Origin: CAWAVN01 sp963844315
Lineage (GTDB): Bacteria; Planctomycetota; Planctomycetia; Planctomycetales; Planctomycetaceae
Length of the DNA: 64,000 nt
Reading direction: 5' to 3'
Assembly: GCA_963844315.1 (NCBI GenBank)
Contig: CAWJOC010000022.1
Coordinates: forward strand, 1 to 64,000
Below the pieces are notes generated by a model. That model was not told the DNA's origin. It worked only from the letters and a program-made list of their open reading frames with translations, and searched no databases. This document shows, in pieces, positions 37,190 to 47,120 of the stretch (positions are counted from its first letter, which is position 1; each line of letters opens with the position of its first letter). Both the position numbers and the translations under genes were made by a program.

Positions 37190-37483
37190 TCAGCCCGTCG
37201 TCACGTTGAGCCTTGGAAAGCGGCTGGGATAACACAATCGCTCCCACCAACTGGCCCGGCGGAGGTTGGGGTTATTGTTGTGGGTGACGTGCAATTGGCC
37301 GCTCTGCGTTAACAGGACCAAGGTTCCTTTTTCCCGCGATTCCATGACCCTCATATAGTGATAAACCACGCCGGAGTTGTCGCTGTCGGTGATTTGAGCG
37401 TTCTGTCGAGTTTGTGCGTTTGTGGGTTGTTGGACTTCTTCGTACACCACAGGCTCGCCCGTGGAAAACCTGCGCATTCTCAT
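37190..37483 (-). CDS. small uncharacterised protein (97 aa)
   Basis: From the ATG at 37481-37483 the sequence starts 'MRMRRFSTGEPVVYEEVQQPTNAQ' and ends 'PRLNVTTG'. It has no signal peptide. Basic and aromatic residues are concentrated at both ends ('ASWWERLCYPSRFPR'). It is not a shadow of any overlapping gene and is bordered by a repeat, so it is probably real. No family is recognised. Confidence 0.55.
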   Translation of the reverse strand: MRMRRFSTGEPVVYEEVQQPTNAQTRQNAQITDSDNSGVVYHYMRVMESREKGTLVLLTQSGQLHVTHNNNPNLRRASWWERLCYPSRFPRLNVTTG

Positions 37484-37758
37484 GGTTCCTGCCTTGTGAA
37501 TGGGAAAACCTTCTTCCAGGACCGCTTTTGTTCCGCGTCGTTCCGTGTTCGCGGTGGCCCTTTCACTAATAAGATCACCAGAGACTCCCCAATAGCGGAC
37601 AAAGAACTCTAAAAATCTACAAACGATGCGTAATTATTGGTCCGCTTTTAAGAGATACCCAATTCGCGTTTTGGGAAATCCGCGCATGCGTGAAATTGCC
37701 CTCCAAATGTTGGAGAATGCATGAGTCAAATCCTCGCCCTTCACCGCAGGAGTATCCC
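37484..37758. other. intergenic region, nothing recognised
   Basis: Between the divergent small protein and the secreted lectin/TIM-barrel protein. AT-rich patches are present, but no repeats, RNA genes or convincing promoters were found. Confidence 0.4.
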
Positions 37759-39411
37759 ATGCCTCGTCACTTTCTCTCATCCACCCGCCTTTGGTCGTTT
37801 TGGCTCGTGCTTTCGGTAATCGCTTTGGGAACTGCCTCCGCCAAAGAACCGGGACAAGCGACCGAAAAATTCTTGTTCCAGGAATCATTCGACGATTCCC
37901 AATTGCTGAAAAGGGGCTGGTACGATGGCGACCGCTTTCGCATCTCCCAGACCGGGAGCCATGCGGGCGCTGGCTGTCTGGAATACGAATGGAAGACCGG
38001 CGGCACGACGCCCGCCAGTTCTTCGGGCATCAGGCGGCTTTTTCCCGCGACTGATACAGTCTATTTGCGATGCTATCTCAAACTTTCCAAGGGCTTTGGT
38101 TGGACGGGGCGGAACTATCACCCGCATCTGATGCACTTCATGACCACCGAGAACGGCCCTTATCATGGACCCGCCGGCAGCCATCTCACGCTTTACATCG
38201 AGCCATGCAACGGCAAACTCCGCCTGGCCGCTCAGGACATTCAGAACAAAGACCAGCCGCATGGACTCACTCAAGGCCCATTAAAAGGCGGCTATAACGG
38301 CCAGTTTTACGATAGCGAGCAGGTTCTCTTTCGCGATGACCAATGGCATATGGTCGAAGCCCTGTTTCAACTCAATACGCTCAACACCCAAGAGGACAAG
38401 CCCAACGCGGATGGAATCGTGCAAGGCTGGTTCGATGGAAGGTTGGTGATTGATCAAAAAGACGTCGTCCTGCGTTCCACGGATTTTCCCAAAATGAAAT
38501 TCAACCAGTTTCTGCTCACGCCTTATTTCGGGCCGGGGCTATTGCCACACGCGCAAACTCTGTGGATTGATGAACTGGCTGTCGGAATCAAGCGTCCCGA
38601 TCCGGGAAACGATCAGAACAAAACTGGCAGTCTGTTCGCAAAGGAGAATCTGGTGGCCTGGTGCATCGTGCCGTTCGATGCCAAGAAACGCACGCCTTCG
38701 CAAAGGGCCGAGATGGTGAAGCGATTAGGGCTGACCAAAGTGGCTTATGACTGGCGGGCGGAGCACATCCCGCAATTCGAGGAGGAAATCCTGGAGTACA
38801 AAAAGCACGGTTTGGAGTTTTTCGCGTTCTGGGATTGGCACGATTCCATCGGTCCCCTGATTAAGCAGCATGGGATCAAGCCGCAGATTTGGAGGACTTG
38901 CTCAGCGACAAAACAGGGGACCGACGACGAGATGGCCCAATCCGCGTCCGAGGCGCTGTTGTCCTTGGTGGAAAAGACCCGCGAATTGGGGCTGAAGCTG
39001 GGGCTTTACAACCACGGCGGATGGGGCGGCGAACCGGAAAACCTCGTCAAAGTCTGCCGGTATTTGAGAGACAAGCATCAGGCCGAGCACGTGGGCATCG
39101 TGTATAACTTCCATCACGGCCACGATCACATTCCAGATTTTGCCAACTCCCTCAAGTTGATGCAGCCCTATCTTTTGTGCGTGAACATCAACGGCATGGC
39201 CGATGCCCAATCGCTCAAGGCCGATCCCGCGAAGAAGATCATTCCCATCGGCTCGGGGCCACAGGAATTGTCCTTGCTGCGGATCCTCCAAGACAGTGGC
39301 TACCAGGGCCAAATCGGGATTTTGGACCATCGCCCCGAACTGGACGCCGAGGAAAGTCTGAAGCAAAACCTTGATGGTTTGAAAAAGCTCTTGCCCGAAC
39401 TCTTGAAGTAA
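37759..39411 (+). CDS. secreted protein: concanavalin-like domain fused to a TIM-barrel-like domain
   Basis: The start is ATG 37759 (MPRHFLSSTRLWSFWLV) with AGGAG (37748-37752) upstream. A signal peptide is followed by a polysaccharide-lyase/LamG-like beta-sandwich ('FLFQESFDDSQLLKRGWYDGDRF', 'YLRCYLKLSKGFGW', 'QWHMVEALFQLNT'), up to about residue 285. The rest resembles a sugar-phosphate isomerase/AP-endonuclease-2-type TIM barrel ('AEMVKRLGLTKVAYDWRAEHIPQFEEEILEYKKHGLEFFAFW', 'TRELGLKLGLYNHGGWGGEPENLVKVCRYL', 'NINGMA'). The two halves suggest carbohydrate binding plus an isomerase- or hydrolase-like step, in the periplasm. I do not recognise a characterised homologue. Confidence 0.78.
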   Translation: MPRHFLSSTRLWSFWLVLSVIALGTASAKEPGQATEKFLFQESFDDSQLLKRGWYDGDRFRISQTGSHAGAGCLEYEWKTGGTTPASSSGIRRLFPATDTVYLRCYLKLSKGFGWTGRNYHPHLMHFMTTENGPYHGPAGSHLTLYIEPCNGKLRLAAQDIQNKDQPHGLTQGPLKGGYNGQFYDSEQVLFRDDQWHMVEALFQLNTLNTQEDKPNADGIVQGWFDGRLVIDQKDVVLRSTDFPKMKFNQFLLTPYFGPGLLPHAQTLWIDELAVGIKRPDPGNDQNKTGSLFAKENLVAWCIVPFDAKKRTPSQRAEMVKRLGLTKVAYDWRAEHIPQFEEEILEYKKHGLEFFAFWDWHDSIGPLIKQHGIKPQIWRTCSATKQGTDDEMAQSASEALLSLVEKTRELGLKLGLYNHGGWGGEPENLVKVCRYLRDKHQAEHVGIVYNFHHGHDHIPDFANSLKLMQPYLLCVNINGMADAQSLKADPAKKIIPIGSGPQELSLLRILQDSGYQGQIGILDHRPELDAEESLKQNLDGLKKLLPELLK

Positions 39412-39467
39412 CGGATGAATTCGAGAAGAGTCGGGCGACATTCGGCTCTCTCTTAAAACTCCGTCTG

Positions 39468-39544
39468 GGGTGGCTGTGGTGGAGCGCAGCGACCCCACAG
39501 GTTTTGCAATCCCGGGGGCTCGCTTCGCTCGACCCCGGCCACCC
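39468..39544. repeat. GC-rich palindromic repeat
   Basis: GGGTGGCTG... at 39468 pairs with ...CCGGCCACCC ending at 39544, and the centre carries GAGCGCAGCGACCCC and GCTCGCTTCGCTCGACCCC. Such units are common between planctomycete genes. It lies between two convergent genes and could end transcription of both. Confidence 0.6.
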
Positions 39545-39574
39545 TCGAGCGGGAATTTGGTTTTGAGACATAGC

Positions 39575-42571
39575 CTAGCGTTGCCCCAAGCGGTTCACCG
39601 TATGATGAATCGTATTCGTGAAGGCTTCGCCCTTGGCGGATTTGAGGGCATACGTCAGTTTCATTTGCATGACGGGTTTCATGTCGTCGATCTTTAGGAA
39701 CACGGTTTTCCGGTCCTTGTTGATCGTGACCGACTGAACCCGCACCGGGTCGTGACGCTGCTCATCGGGGTTGGCGACCGACCAATGATCGGAGCCGTAG
39801 GCTTCCGACCAGCGGTAGTTCCAGCGTTCCAAAACATAGTTTTCGGGATTCGTCGCGGCGATGGGATCAAGGGCCTCGGAGAACGTGATTTCCAAGCCCT
39901 CTTTTCGGGCATGAAGTTCCGCCGGCAAATTCAAATCTTCTCCGGTGTAACGCACGCGCTGCAAACAGCCATCCGCTTTGCCCGCCGTTTGCCAGCCATG
40001 CAATCCCACCACATAAAGATGCCCGTCAAACGGGGAAAACGTCCCAGTGATGGAACCCGAAGCGAATGCCTCGCAATCAATCGGTACAACACCACCTTGC
40101 CAATCGCCTTCGACTTCCTCGTGCAAGAGATGAAACACCCGGCAGCGTCCCCAAGAGAGGTGCAGCGCCTTCCCGCCCAATCCTCCCCACACGCCTTGAG
40201 GAACCCAAACCTGTCCCCCGGCGGAGTTATCCACATCCCTGGGCAGCCAGCAAAGTGGCGGATCGAACGTGGCAGGCGGCGTCTCGCGGTGGTGCGTCCG
40301 CATGTCGCCATAAAAGCCCCCGCGCTTATAACGGTCAATCCGCGTGGCGGGCATCCAATTGCCTTGCTGGTCCCCACCGGTGACGATGCCCAAAGGACTC
40401 ATGCCCAATCCAATCGGATGCCGAAACCCGGTCGCGAACACCTCATGCGATTTCGCGTCGGGGGCAATCCGCACCAGACACCCGCTCTCCGCGCAGTCCG
40501 TCCCGCCGGTTTGCCCCTTGAAGAAATACAGCGATCCATCGGGAGCCAGTTTTAGTCCGGTATCATAGGCATGCCCCGCTCCGGTGGTTTGCCAGCCGTG
40601 GTAGTAGTTTTCAAAGAAATCGGCTTCATCATCGTGGTTCAAATCCTTGAGCCTTGTCACCTGCCCCCGCTCCAGAACGAGAATCTCCCCGTCCTTGATG
40701 ACCAGTCCCATCGGTTGATAAAGCCCCGAAGCAAACCGCTTCCAGCGCAACTGGGAAAGATTCTCCGTAATGCCATCCACCAGCCAGACGTCCCCGTAAA
40801 TGGTGCAAATCGCCAAACGATCTTTTGAGAGAAACCCGATTCCCGTCACATAGAAGATCGACTTGAAGGGATTTTCAAAGGGCAACGTCAGCGTATCCAC
40901 CGCAAAGGGAGTTTGCGATTTTCCCAAGACGCCTTGGGTTGTGATTTCGGAATGCCAAAGTGGCGGCCCGCCTTGGGTGAGGGCTTTCAGATTCTCCGGC
41001 CCTTCGATTTGCGGAAGTTTCCTTTCCATCTCGTTCCAATCGGCGTTCGTTCCGGAAATGTAAAGGACACGAAAGCGGACGGGGTTTGAATGGGGTGGAA
41101 TGATGTACTGGAATGCCTCTTCTCCCGTGTCGAGATTGTGATTCGAAGAAACCCGCGGCTCTTGCCCCTCCGCATTTTTTTGGTCGCGGAGCAAGAAGAC
41201 GCCGGTTCGATCATCTCCCGCTGAGAACTGGGCAAAGTCGAAACCCGCGAGTTGGCCTGACGACATGGAGTCCGCTCCACGGACGGCGTTGAAAACGATT
41301 GTCTTCTTGGCAGGACCGGCTTCGATGGTTCGAGTGATAAGCGTTTTGTCGCCCACCTTCACGCTGCCGGGGGAATCCAGGATCGTTGCATCGCCCACGG
41401 TGTATTGATGAATGATCCGCTCGCCGTGCCGATAGAATCCGGCGTAGCGTGCCCACTTATAGGGAAGCGGCAACCATTGAGACTTTGGCTGCGGTATGGT
41501 CTCGCCGTAGATTGCCCAATCCGAACCGTCGGGCAGCGAGAATTGCACGTCGCCTTGGATTGTGGGATGTTCAATCAAGCCGAACCGCCGTTCGCCGTAG
41601 TGCAAAAAGCCATCCGTCCAACCGCCCACCAGTTGCAGTCGGGATTTGTCGAAGAGGGTGCTTGTGTTTTCGTATTTCACGGCCAACCCCTTGGCGATGT
41701 AGCGGGGCTGCCAGTGGATTTTCGATTTGGGAACCGAAAGCGAACCGCCCATGAACGGTCCCTTGTTCATGAGATTGAACCGGCCATCCTGCCAATGGTC
41801 GTCGGTTTCTTTTTCCCAGTCCGGAGCATCGGGGCGAGTCGCGGAGCGCGGCGTCCAAGCGGAATCAATCCCCGGCGAATAAGCCAACAGGTTGCCATTG
41901 GGCGAAGCATCGAGGTGTGCGTTTCCTGTCGCTTCATCAAAGTGCCAAAGTGCGATGGTCTCTTGATCCAAAGCGAATGCCTCTTTTGGGACTTGAGTCC
42001 GATCCCGAATGCAGGAAGACAGCCGCAGTTCATCGAGGTGACTTGAAATGGCTGACGATTTGGGATCGGAGAAGTCGGTTCCGATAAAGAGTTCCCCCTC
42101 GGTTCGCTCTTTGGCTTCCGACAGGCCGACCGGACGGCTGGCGACTTGTTTTCCATCAACCGCCACGGTGGTGCGATTCGCTTCAAAGCTGACGGAAAGG
42201 AAATGCCATTGGTCATCCGTAATGCGGATGAAGGAGGAAATCCGAGTGGGAGTAACGCCTCCCAACCGCACCGTCAAATGGCCATCCAAAGGCGTCGTGT
42301 AGATCTCCCAATGGCCCGCCGACGATTCCGGCAAATGCGAGACCAAGAGGTTATAGCGCTGGGTCTTTTCGCTGTGGAGTTTCACCCAGCACTCGACCGA
42401 GAGCGGTAACCGCCCATAATCGGCCAAGGCTTTGACCCTAAGCGGCGTCTTGCGGAAATTCACGGCTCCGCCAAACTTTCCCGTGCCGGGTTCATTTGCC
42501 CAGACGATGGATCCCGCGAGAAAGAAACACAATCCCGTAAGACTCCACTGGGCCAAACGCAACAGTGACAT
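39575..42571 (-). CDS. secreted LamG / DUF6797-like / sorbosone-dehydrogenase-like beta-propeller protein
   Basis: A 998-residue exported protein. A signal peptide (LTGLCFFLAGSIVWANEP) is followed by a LamG (concanavalin-like) domain ('LSVECWVKLHSEKTQRYNLLVSH', 'WHFLSVSFEANRTTVAVDGKQVAS', to about 220). The middle resembles the DUF6797 type ('DGRFNLMNKGPFMGGSLSVPKSKI', 'LQLVGGWTDGFLHYGERRFGLI'). A beta-propeller near the end has 'GQVTRLKDLNHDDEADFFENYYHGWQ' and 'APDGSLYFFKGQTGG', resembling PQQ/sorbosone dehydrogenases. The gene directly follows the GMC dehydrogenase and its small subunit on the same strand, so it may act on sugars with them. Confidence 0.8.
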   Translation of the reverse strand: MSLLRLAQWSLTGLCFFLAGSIVWANEPGTGKFGGAVNFRKTPLRVKALADYGRLPLSVECWVKLHSEKTQRYNLLVSHLPESSAGHWEIYTTPLDGHLTVRLGGVTPTRISSFIRITDDQWHFLSVSFEANRTTVAVDGKQVASRPVGLSEAKERTEGELFIGTDFSDPKSSAISSHLDELRLSSCIRDRTQVPKEAFALDQETIALWHFDEATGNAHLDASPNGNLLAYSPGIDSAWTPRSATRPDAPDWEKETDDHWQDGRFNLMNKGPFMGGSLSVPKSKIHWQPRYIAKGLAVKYENTSTLFDKSRLQLVGGWTDGFLHYGERRFGLIEHPTIQGDVQFSLPDGSDWAIYGETIPQPKSQWLPLPYKWARYAGFYRHGERIIHQYTVGDATILDSPGSVKVGDKTLITRTIEAGPAKKTIVFNAVRGADSMSSGQLAGFDFAQFSAGDDRTGVFLLRDQKNAEGQEPRVSSNHNLDTGEEAFQYIIPPHSNPVRFRVLYISGTNADWNEMERKLPQIEGPENLKALTQGGPPLWHSEITTQGVLGKSQTPFAVDTLTLPFENPFKSIFYVTGIGFLSKDRLAICTIYGDVWLVDGITENLSQLRWKRFASGLYQPMGLVIKDGEILVLERGQVTRLKDLNHDDEADFFENYYHGWQTTGAGHAYDTGLKLAPDGSLYFFKGQTGGTDCAESGCLVRIAPDAKSHEVFATGFRHPIGLGMSPLGIVTGGDQQGNWMPATRIDRYKRGGFYGDMRTHHRETPPATFDPPLCWLPRDVDNSAGGQVWVPQGVWGGLGGKALHLSWGRCRVFHLLHEEVEGDWQGGVVPIDCEAFASGSITGTFSPFDGHLYVVGLHGWQTAGKADGCLQRVRYTGEDLNLPAELHARKEGLEITFSEALDPIAATNPENYVLERWNYRWSEAYGSDHWSVANPDEQRHDPVRVQSVTINKDRKTVFLKIDDMKPVMQMKLTYALKSAKGEAFTNTIHHTVNRLGQR

Positions 42572-42607
42572 TGAACCTCTCCAAATTGAGGATTGAGATT
42601 TGTGGGA

Positions 42608-43021
42608 CTACTTGGGCGTTGGCCGATAGATTGGGCCGCGGCGGATGACAGACTCTAAGAGGCCGTGCTCCATGTAATCGGGATAGGGATCCATCGGGCG
42701 CGGGCCTTGGCCGGTGTAACCGATGGCTTCTTGCACGCTGGGATTCATGAAGTAAGCGGCGGGGACAATTTCCGCGAGCACGCCAAACGCCATAGCGTCT
42801 GTCGTCCGAAGTTCGGCGACGAATCCGCTTGGGTCTTGGTCCTTGGCTTTGGCCAGGAGATGCTTTAGCCCAACGACAAGATCGGGCCGGGCAGCAAGGA
42901 CCTGATCCAACCACACGCCTGAAACTTCCGCTTCGCTGGCGGAGGGTTGGCCATTCCCGGCGGGGATTAAGACATCCGCCAGCGATGCAAACAAGTCCCG
43001 TTCGTTCTGATCGAAATTCAT
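42608..43021 (-). CDS. gluconate 2-dehydrogenase subunit 3-like protein
   Basis: The ATG at 43019-43021 overlaps the stop codon of the GMC gene in an ATGA arrangement, indicating coupled translation. The 137-residue protein ('MNFDQNERDLFASLADVLIPAGNGQPSASEAEV', 'FVAELRTTDAMAFGVLAEIVPAAYFMNPSVQEAIGYTGQG') matches the small subunit family that accompanies GMC dehydrogenases. No Tat signal is visible at its start, which is unusual for the family. Confidence 0.85.
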   Translation of the reverse strand: MNFDQNERDLFASLADVLIPAGNGQPSASEAEVSGVWLDQVLAARPDLVVGLKHLLAKAKDQDPSGFVAELRTTDAMAFGVLAEIVPAAYFMNPSVQEAIGYTGQGPRPMDPYPDYMEHGLLESVIRRGPIYRPTPK

Positions 43022-44639
43022 GCCGGCACCTCCTGGCGAGTGCGAGTTCGCACCAGATGATCCGCACACCTTAGAGCCATTGCCGCAATGGTTGCGGTCG
43101 GGTTCATGCCGCTGGATGTCGGCCAGATGCTGCCATCGAAGACAAAAAGATTGGGAACGTCGTGCGCTTTGCCCCAGGCATCGACGACCGAAGTGGCGGG
43201 ATCATTTCCCATCTTGCAAGTGCCCAACAAATGCCAGCCCGTTTCGCGGATCAAGGGGGCAATCACCGTTTCATAGGCCCCCGCGGCTTCCAAGGATTCT
43301 TTGGCTTTGTCCAGATGAAAATCGAGCAGCCGGTACGAATTCTCGGACATCTTGTAATGGATCTTTGGAGCCGGGATGGCGTCCGAGTCTTTGAGGTCTG
43401 GATCAAGGACGACGCGGTTATTCTCATCGGGAAGATCCTCCGCGATAATGCCCCACATGGCCGATCGGCCCAATCGCTTTTGGATCCCTTCGTGAAACTC
43501 CGCGCCCAGATAGCGTTTTCTTCGCCCCAAGGATAGGCCCTGGTCATCGAGACCGGCCCGCCCGTTGGCTGAAGTCCCCACTTGGCTCCGCGCACGAATC
43601 CTCGCGAAGTGTCGGTTTCGTAAAACTCCAACGAGTGCAGATGTTGTCCCCACACGCCGTGCGTGCTGCCCAAGTCCTCATCAAACAGGCCCACCACGGT
43701 TCCGAAGGGGTGCATCATTAGCCGCTTTCCGACCAGCCCGGACGAGTTCGCCAATCCATCGGGAAACTGCGAACAGGCCGAGAGCAAAAGTAAGCGCGGC
43801 GTCCCAATGCCGCTGGCCGCGATGATGGTCACATCCGCCTTTTGAAAATGCCGTTGCCCGTCGCGGTCGATGTAGCTGGCTCCGGCCACGAGTCCTTTGG
43901 GAGTAATTTCGAGCCGCTCGACTCTGGCCCCGGTGATGAGTTTCACGCCCAGCGAAAGATTGTCGGGCCAGTGTGTCTTGTCTACCGAGCCTTTGGCTCC
44001 CTCGATGCAGCCCCACATGCAAGTCGCCCGCTGCGTGCATTGATTCAAGGATTTGTAGGGCCGGGTGGCGATGGCGTTCGGCGCGGGCCACCAATGCCAG
44101 CCCAATTCGTTATGGGCCTTGGCGACCCGTTTGCCCATCGGCGCCAAAGGCGGCGGCGGAAGCGGCGGCCCCTTGCCGGGCGGAAACGCGGGATCGCCCG
44201 CCAATCCCGACACGCCGAAATCGGCCTCCACCTGCTCGTAGTAGGGTTCGAGATCTTCGTAGGTCAAAGGCCAATCGTCGCCGACGCCGTCCAATGTCTT
44301 GACGCGAAAATCCGACGGCATGTTCCGCTGCCAATGGGCGGCATACAGAATCGTGCTCCCGCCCACGGCGTTGTAGAGCACGGCGGCGATGTCCGACTCG
44401 CTATCTTCAATTGGATAATCGGCCAAAGCCTTTCGGCGGTTCGGATTGGCAGCCCAGTCGCGACCGGCGGTCAGTTCATAATCGGGATGGGCCGCGCGGG
44501 CTTTGGTGTAGTCCGGCCAGTCGCCTTGCTCCAACACCACCACTCGCATCCCGCCTTCCGCCAGTCGTTTCGCCGTCACCGCTCCTGTTGGACCGGCTCC
44601 GATAATGAGGGCATCAACGTTTGCGGATTCATCAAACAT
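43018..44639 (-). CDS. GMC-type flavin dehydrogenase, gluconate 2-dehydrogenase-like (one frameshift)
   Basis: The start is ATG 44639 (MFDESANVDALIIGAGPTGAVTAKRLAEGG), giving the FAD-binding GxGxxG motif. Other GMC features are 'YNAVGGSTILYAAHWQRNM' and 'CTQRATCMWGCIEGAKGSVD', and the C-terminus 'GWHLLGTCKMGNDPATSVVDAWGKAHDVPNLFVFDGSIWPTSSGMNPTATI', with the catalytic His-Asn pair region. The frame changes near 43513 (between 'WGEENAI' and 'YLGAEFHEGIQKRLG'). It probably oxidises a sugar or polyol and passes electrons on, but no cytochrome subunit is in view. Confidence 0.87.
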
Positions 44640-44937
44640 TTTATGCCACTCCTGGCAGGCGTTCTATATGGATTCTGTCCGGTGGGAAGGGAAATTGTCC
44701 GAGAAGTCAAGCGGGGAAATCCCCATCATGCTAGAGGGCCGAAATGTCTCGGTCAACGCTTCAGGTTCTTTCGCGAAGTGTCGCACCATCAGACATCGAG
44801 GGAATCCTGCGGAATTGCTCAGTTTGGACAGCCGAATCGCTCACTTTCTCTCGCCCGGCAAACTAGAATTGGCTATAAGGCGAGCCGGGGCCTTTCCATG
44901 GAGTTTGGAGTTCGCTTTCGCCCACCGGGTGGTAACC
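44640..44937. other. divergent intergenic region
   Basis: Lies between the GMC dehydrogenase (minus) and the CAP/VCBS protein (plus). The plus-strand frame is open from 44605, but the segment lacks export-signal character and does not resemble the protein's family, so it is taken as untranslated. No clear promoter was recognised. Confidence 0.4.
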
Positions 44938-47118
44938 ATGCTGCCGATTTTTCGCTGTATTCCGTTTTGGCCATCTATTCCGTGCCGACGATCTTTTCGG
45001 CATCGCCCTTCTACATCAGCAGCCATCGCCAAGATTGAAACTCTCGAAGACCGGATGCTGTTGACATTTGTGATGTCGGCCCAGGAGCAATTGCTGTTGG
45101 AACTGGTCAACCGGACGCGGCAGGATCCGCAAGCGGAGGCCGCAAGACAAGGGATCACGGTGGAGCAAACCGGCTTTCGCGCACCGTTGGCTCCGCATCA
45201 ACTCCTCATCAACGCGGCGGGCGCTCATTCGCAAAACATGCTCGATCTGGATTTCTTCAGCCATGTCGCCCCCGATGGCAGCGGACCATTGGACCGAGTG
45301 CTGAGGACCGGATATCCCGCCACGATTGCGGGCGAGAACATCGCTTGGATCGGAACGACGGGCGGCGTGGACGTAAATCAGTTCACAGTGACCATGCACG
45401 GCAATCTGTTTGAAAGCCCAGGGCATCGCGCGGGGATGCTCGACACGCGGATGCGGGAAGTGGGGATCGGCCTCAGAGTGGGCGAGTTTATTGATCCCCG
45501 CACTGGCCAGCGGTGGAACGCGCTGATGGGCACGGAGCTATTCGCCGCGCGAAGCAGCGGCTTTTTCATCACGGGCGTCGCGTTTACCGACGGCATCGTG
45601 GACGATGCGTTTTATACCATCGGCGAGGGATTGGGCAGCATCACGGTGACCGCCAGAAACCAGACGACGAATGCAACCTTCACCACGACCACCGGGCCAA
45701 GCGGCGGGTATTCGCTCGAAGTGCCGAATGGGACCTACACCGTGACGTTCTCCGGCGGCGGATTGCCTTCGCCTTCAATCCTTCAAAACATTGTCATCGC
45801 GAATCAGAACCGCAAGCTGGATTTTGACCAATCCAACCAGCGGGCCAGCACGTTGCCGCAAAACTTTCTCGTGGTCGCGACCGATGCGGGCACCGGCGGG
45901 CAGGTTCGGGTGCTCGATGCCCAGACCGGGTTCGAATGGCTGAGCCTCACGCCCTATGGACCGAATTTCGGAGCCGGCGTGCGGGTGGCGACTGGGGACG
46001 TGAATGGCGATGGCGTCTTGGACATCATCACCGCTCCCGGTGCCGGGGGCGGCCCGCATGTCATGGCCTTCGATGGGCGAAACGGCAGCGTCCTGGCCAG
46101 CTTCTTCGCGTATGACCCGCGCTTCGGCGGCGGCGTGTTCGTGGCTTCCGCCGATGTCAACGGAGATAACCGGGCCGACATCATCACTTCCCCCGGAGCC
46201 GGCGGCGGGCCGCACGTCCGCGTTTTCAGCGGACTCAATCAGCAGATCATCACGGAGTTCATGGCTTATGCCCCGAACTATGTGGGCGGCGTCCACGTCG
46301 CGGCGGGGAATGTCGACGGAATTGGCTCTGCCGAAATCATCACTGCAACCGAAGCCGGCGGCGGGCCGCATGTCCGCGTGTTTTCCGGGCAAACCGGCCA
46401 ACAGATCGCCGGGCCAATCGGCAGTTTCTTTGCGTATTCGCCGGGCTTTTTCGGGGGCGTGTGGGTGGCTTCCGCCGATGTGAATTTGGACGGGCGATCG
46501 GACATCATCACTGGCCCCGGTTTCGGCGGCGGGCCGCACGTCCGCGTCTTTAGTGGATTGAATGGCGCGGAACTCAACAGCTTCTTCGCCTACAGCCCCG
46601 GTTTTATCGGCGGCGTGCGCGTGGGCACAAGCGATGTGGACAACAACGGACGTTCCGACATTCTCACCTCACCCGGTCCCGGCGGCGGGCCGAACATCCG
46701 CGCCTTTCAAGGCCATCAGCCGGTCCCCTTGACGACCGGGGCGTTTAACTTCATGGCCTTCTCGCCAGGCTTCACCGGCGGTGTCCACGTCGCCGGCGGA
46801 CGCAACCAACTGTCCTTGATCCAAACTACGTCCCATCCTAGGGGTGATTTTCTCTCCGCCGATCAATTGTCTTTGGTGATTGAGAATCGGGATGGAGCGA
46901 ACGACCTTCTGGGATTGGTTTCCGAAGTTGGCGACACTATGTTTACGATTCATCCAATCGACCCATCTCAGAATGCGGACGAAGACGATTCAAGGAATCT
47001 CCAACTCAACGAAACCACAAACGAAGAGGTTCCCGTTGATTTAGAATTCCTGAGCGAGGCAAATTTCGATGAGTTGTTCGCAGATAAACTCCTGCTCGCG
47101 GAGTTGTTGAGCGCGTGA
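44938..47118 (+). CDS. exported CAP (SCP/PR1) domain protein with VCBS/FG-GAP repeats
   Basis: ATG 44938 (MLPIFRCIPFWPS) gives 726 residues. The N-terminus carries the planctomycete LEPR-XLL-type export motif as 'IETLEDRMLLT' (33-43). A CAP domain follows (about 48-200) with 'LELVNRTRQDP', 'FFSHVAPDGSGPLDRVLRTGYPATIAGENIAW' and 'ESPGHRAGMLD', retaining its two histidines. A carboxypeptidase-regulatory-like insert ('GGYSLEVPNGTYTVTFSGGG') precedes five VCBS/FG-GAP units of about 62 residues with calcium-loop motifs (DVNGDG, DVNGDN, DVNLDG, DVDNNG). The acidic C-terminus may serve for sorting. It is a surface protein of unknown target. Confidence 0.85.
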   Translation: MLPIFRCIPFWPSIPCRRSFRHRPSTSAAIAKIETLEDRMLLTFVMSAQEQLLLELVNRTRQDPQAEAARQGITVEQTGFRAPLAPHQLLINAAGAHSQNMLDLDFFSHVAPDGSGPLDRVLRTGYPATIAGENIAWIGTTGGVDVNQFTVTMHGNLFESPGHRAGMLDTRMREVGIGLRVGEFIDPRTGQRWNALMGTELFAARSSGFFITGVAFTDGIVDDAFYTIGEGLGSITVTARNQTTNATFTTTTGPSGGYSLEVPNGTYTVTFSGGGLPSPSILQNIVIANQNRKLDFDQSNQRASTLPQNFLVVATDAGTGGQVRVLDAQTGFEWLSLTPYGPNFGAGVRVATGDVNGDGVLDIITAPGAGGGPHVMAFDGRNGSVLASFFAYDPRFGGGVFVASADVNGDNRADIITSPGAGGGPHVRVFSGLNQQIITEFMAYAPNYVGGVHVAAGNVDGIGSAEIITATEAGGGPHVRVFSGQTGQQIAGPIGSFFAYSPGFFGGVWVASADVNLDGRSDIITGPGFGGGPHVRVFSGLNGAELNSFFAYSPGFIGGVRVGTSDVDNNGRSDILTSPGPGGGPNIRAFQGHQPVPLTTGAFNFMAFSPGFTGGVHVAGGRNQLSLIQTTSHPRGDFLSADQLSLVIENRDGANDLLGLVSEVGDTMFTIHPIDPSQNADEDDSRNLQLNETTNEEVPVDLEFLSEANFDELFADKLLLAELLSA

Positions 47119-47120
47119 CT

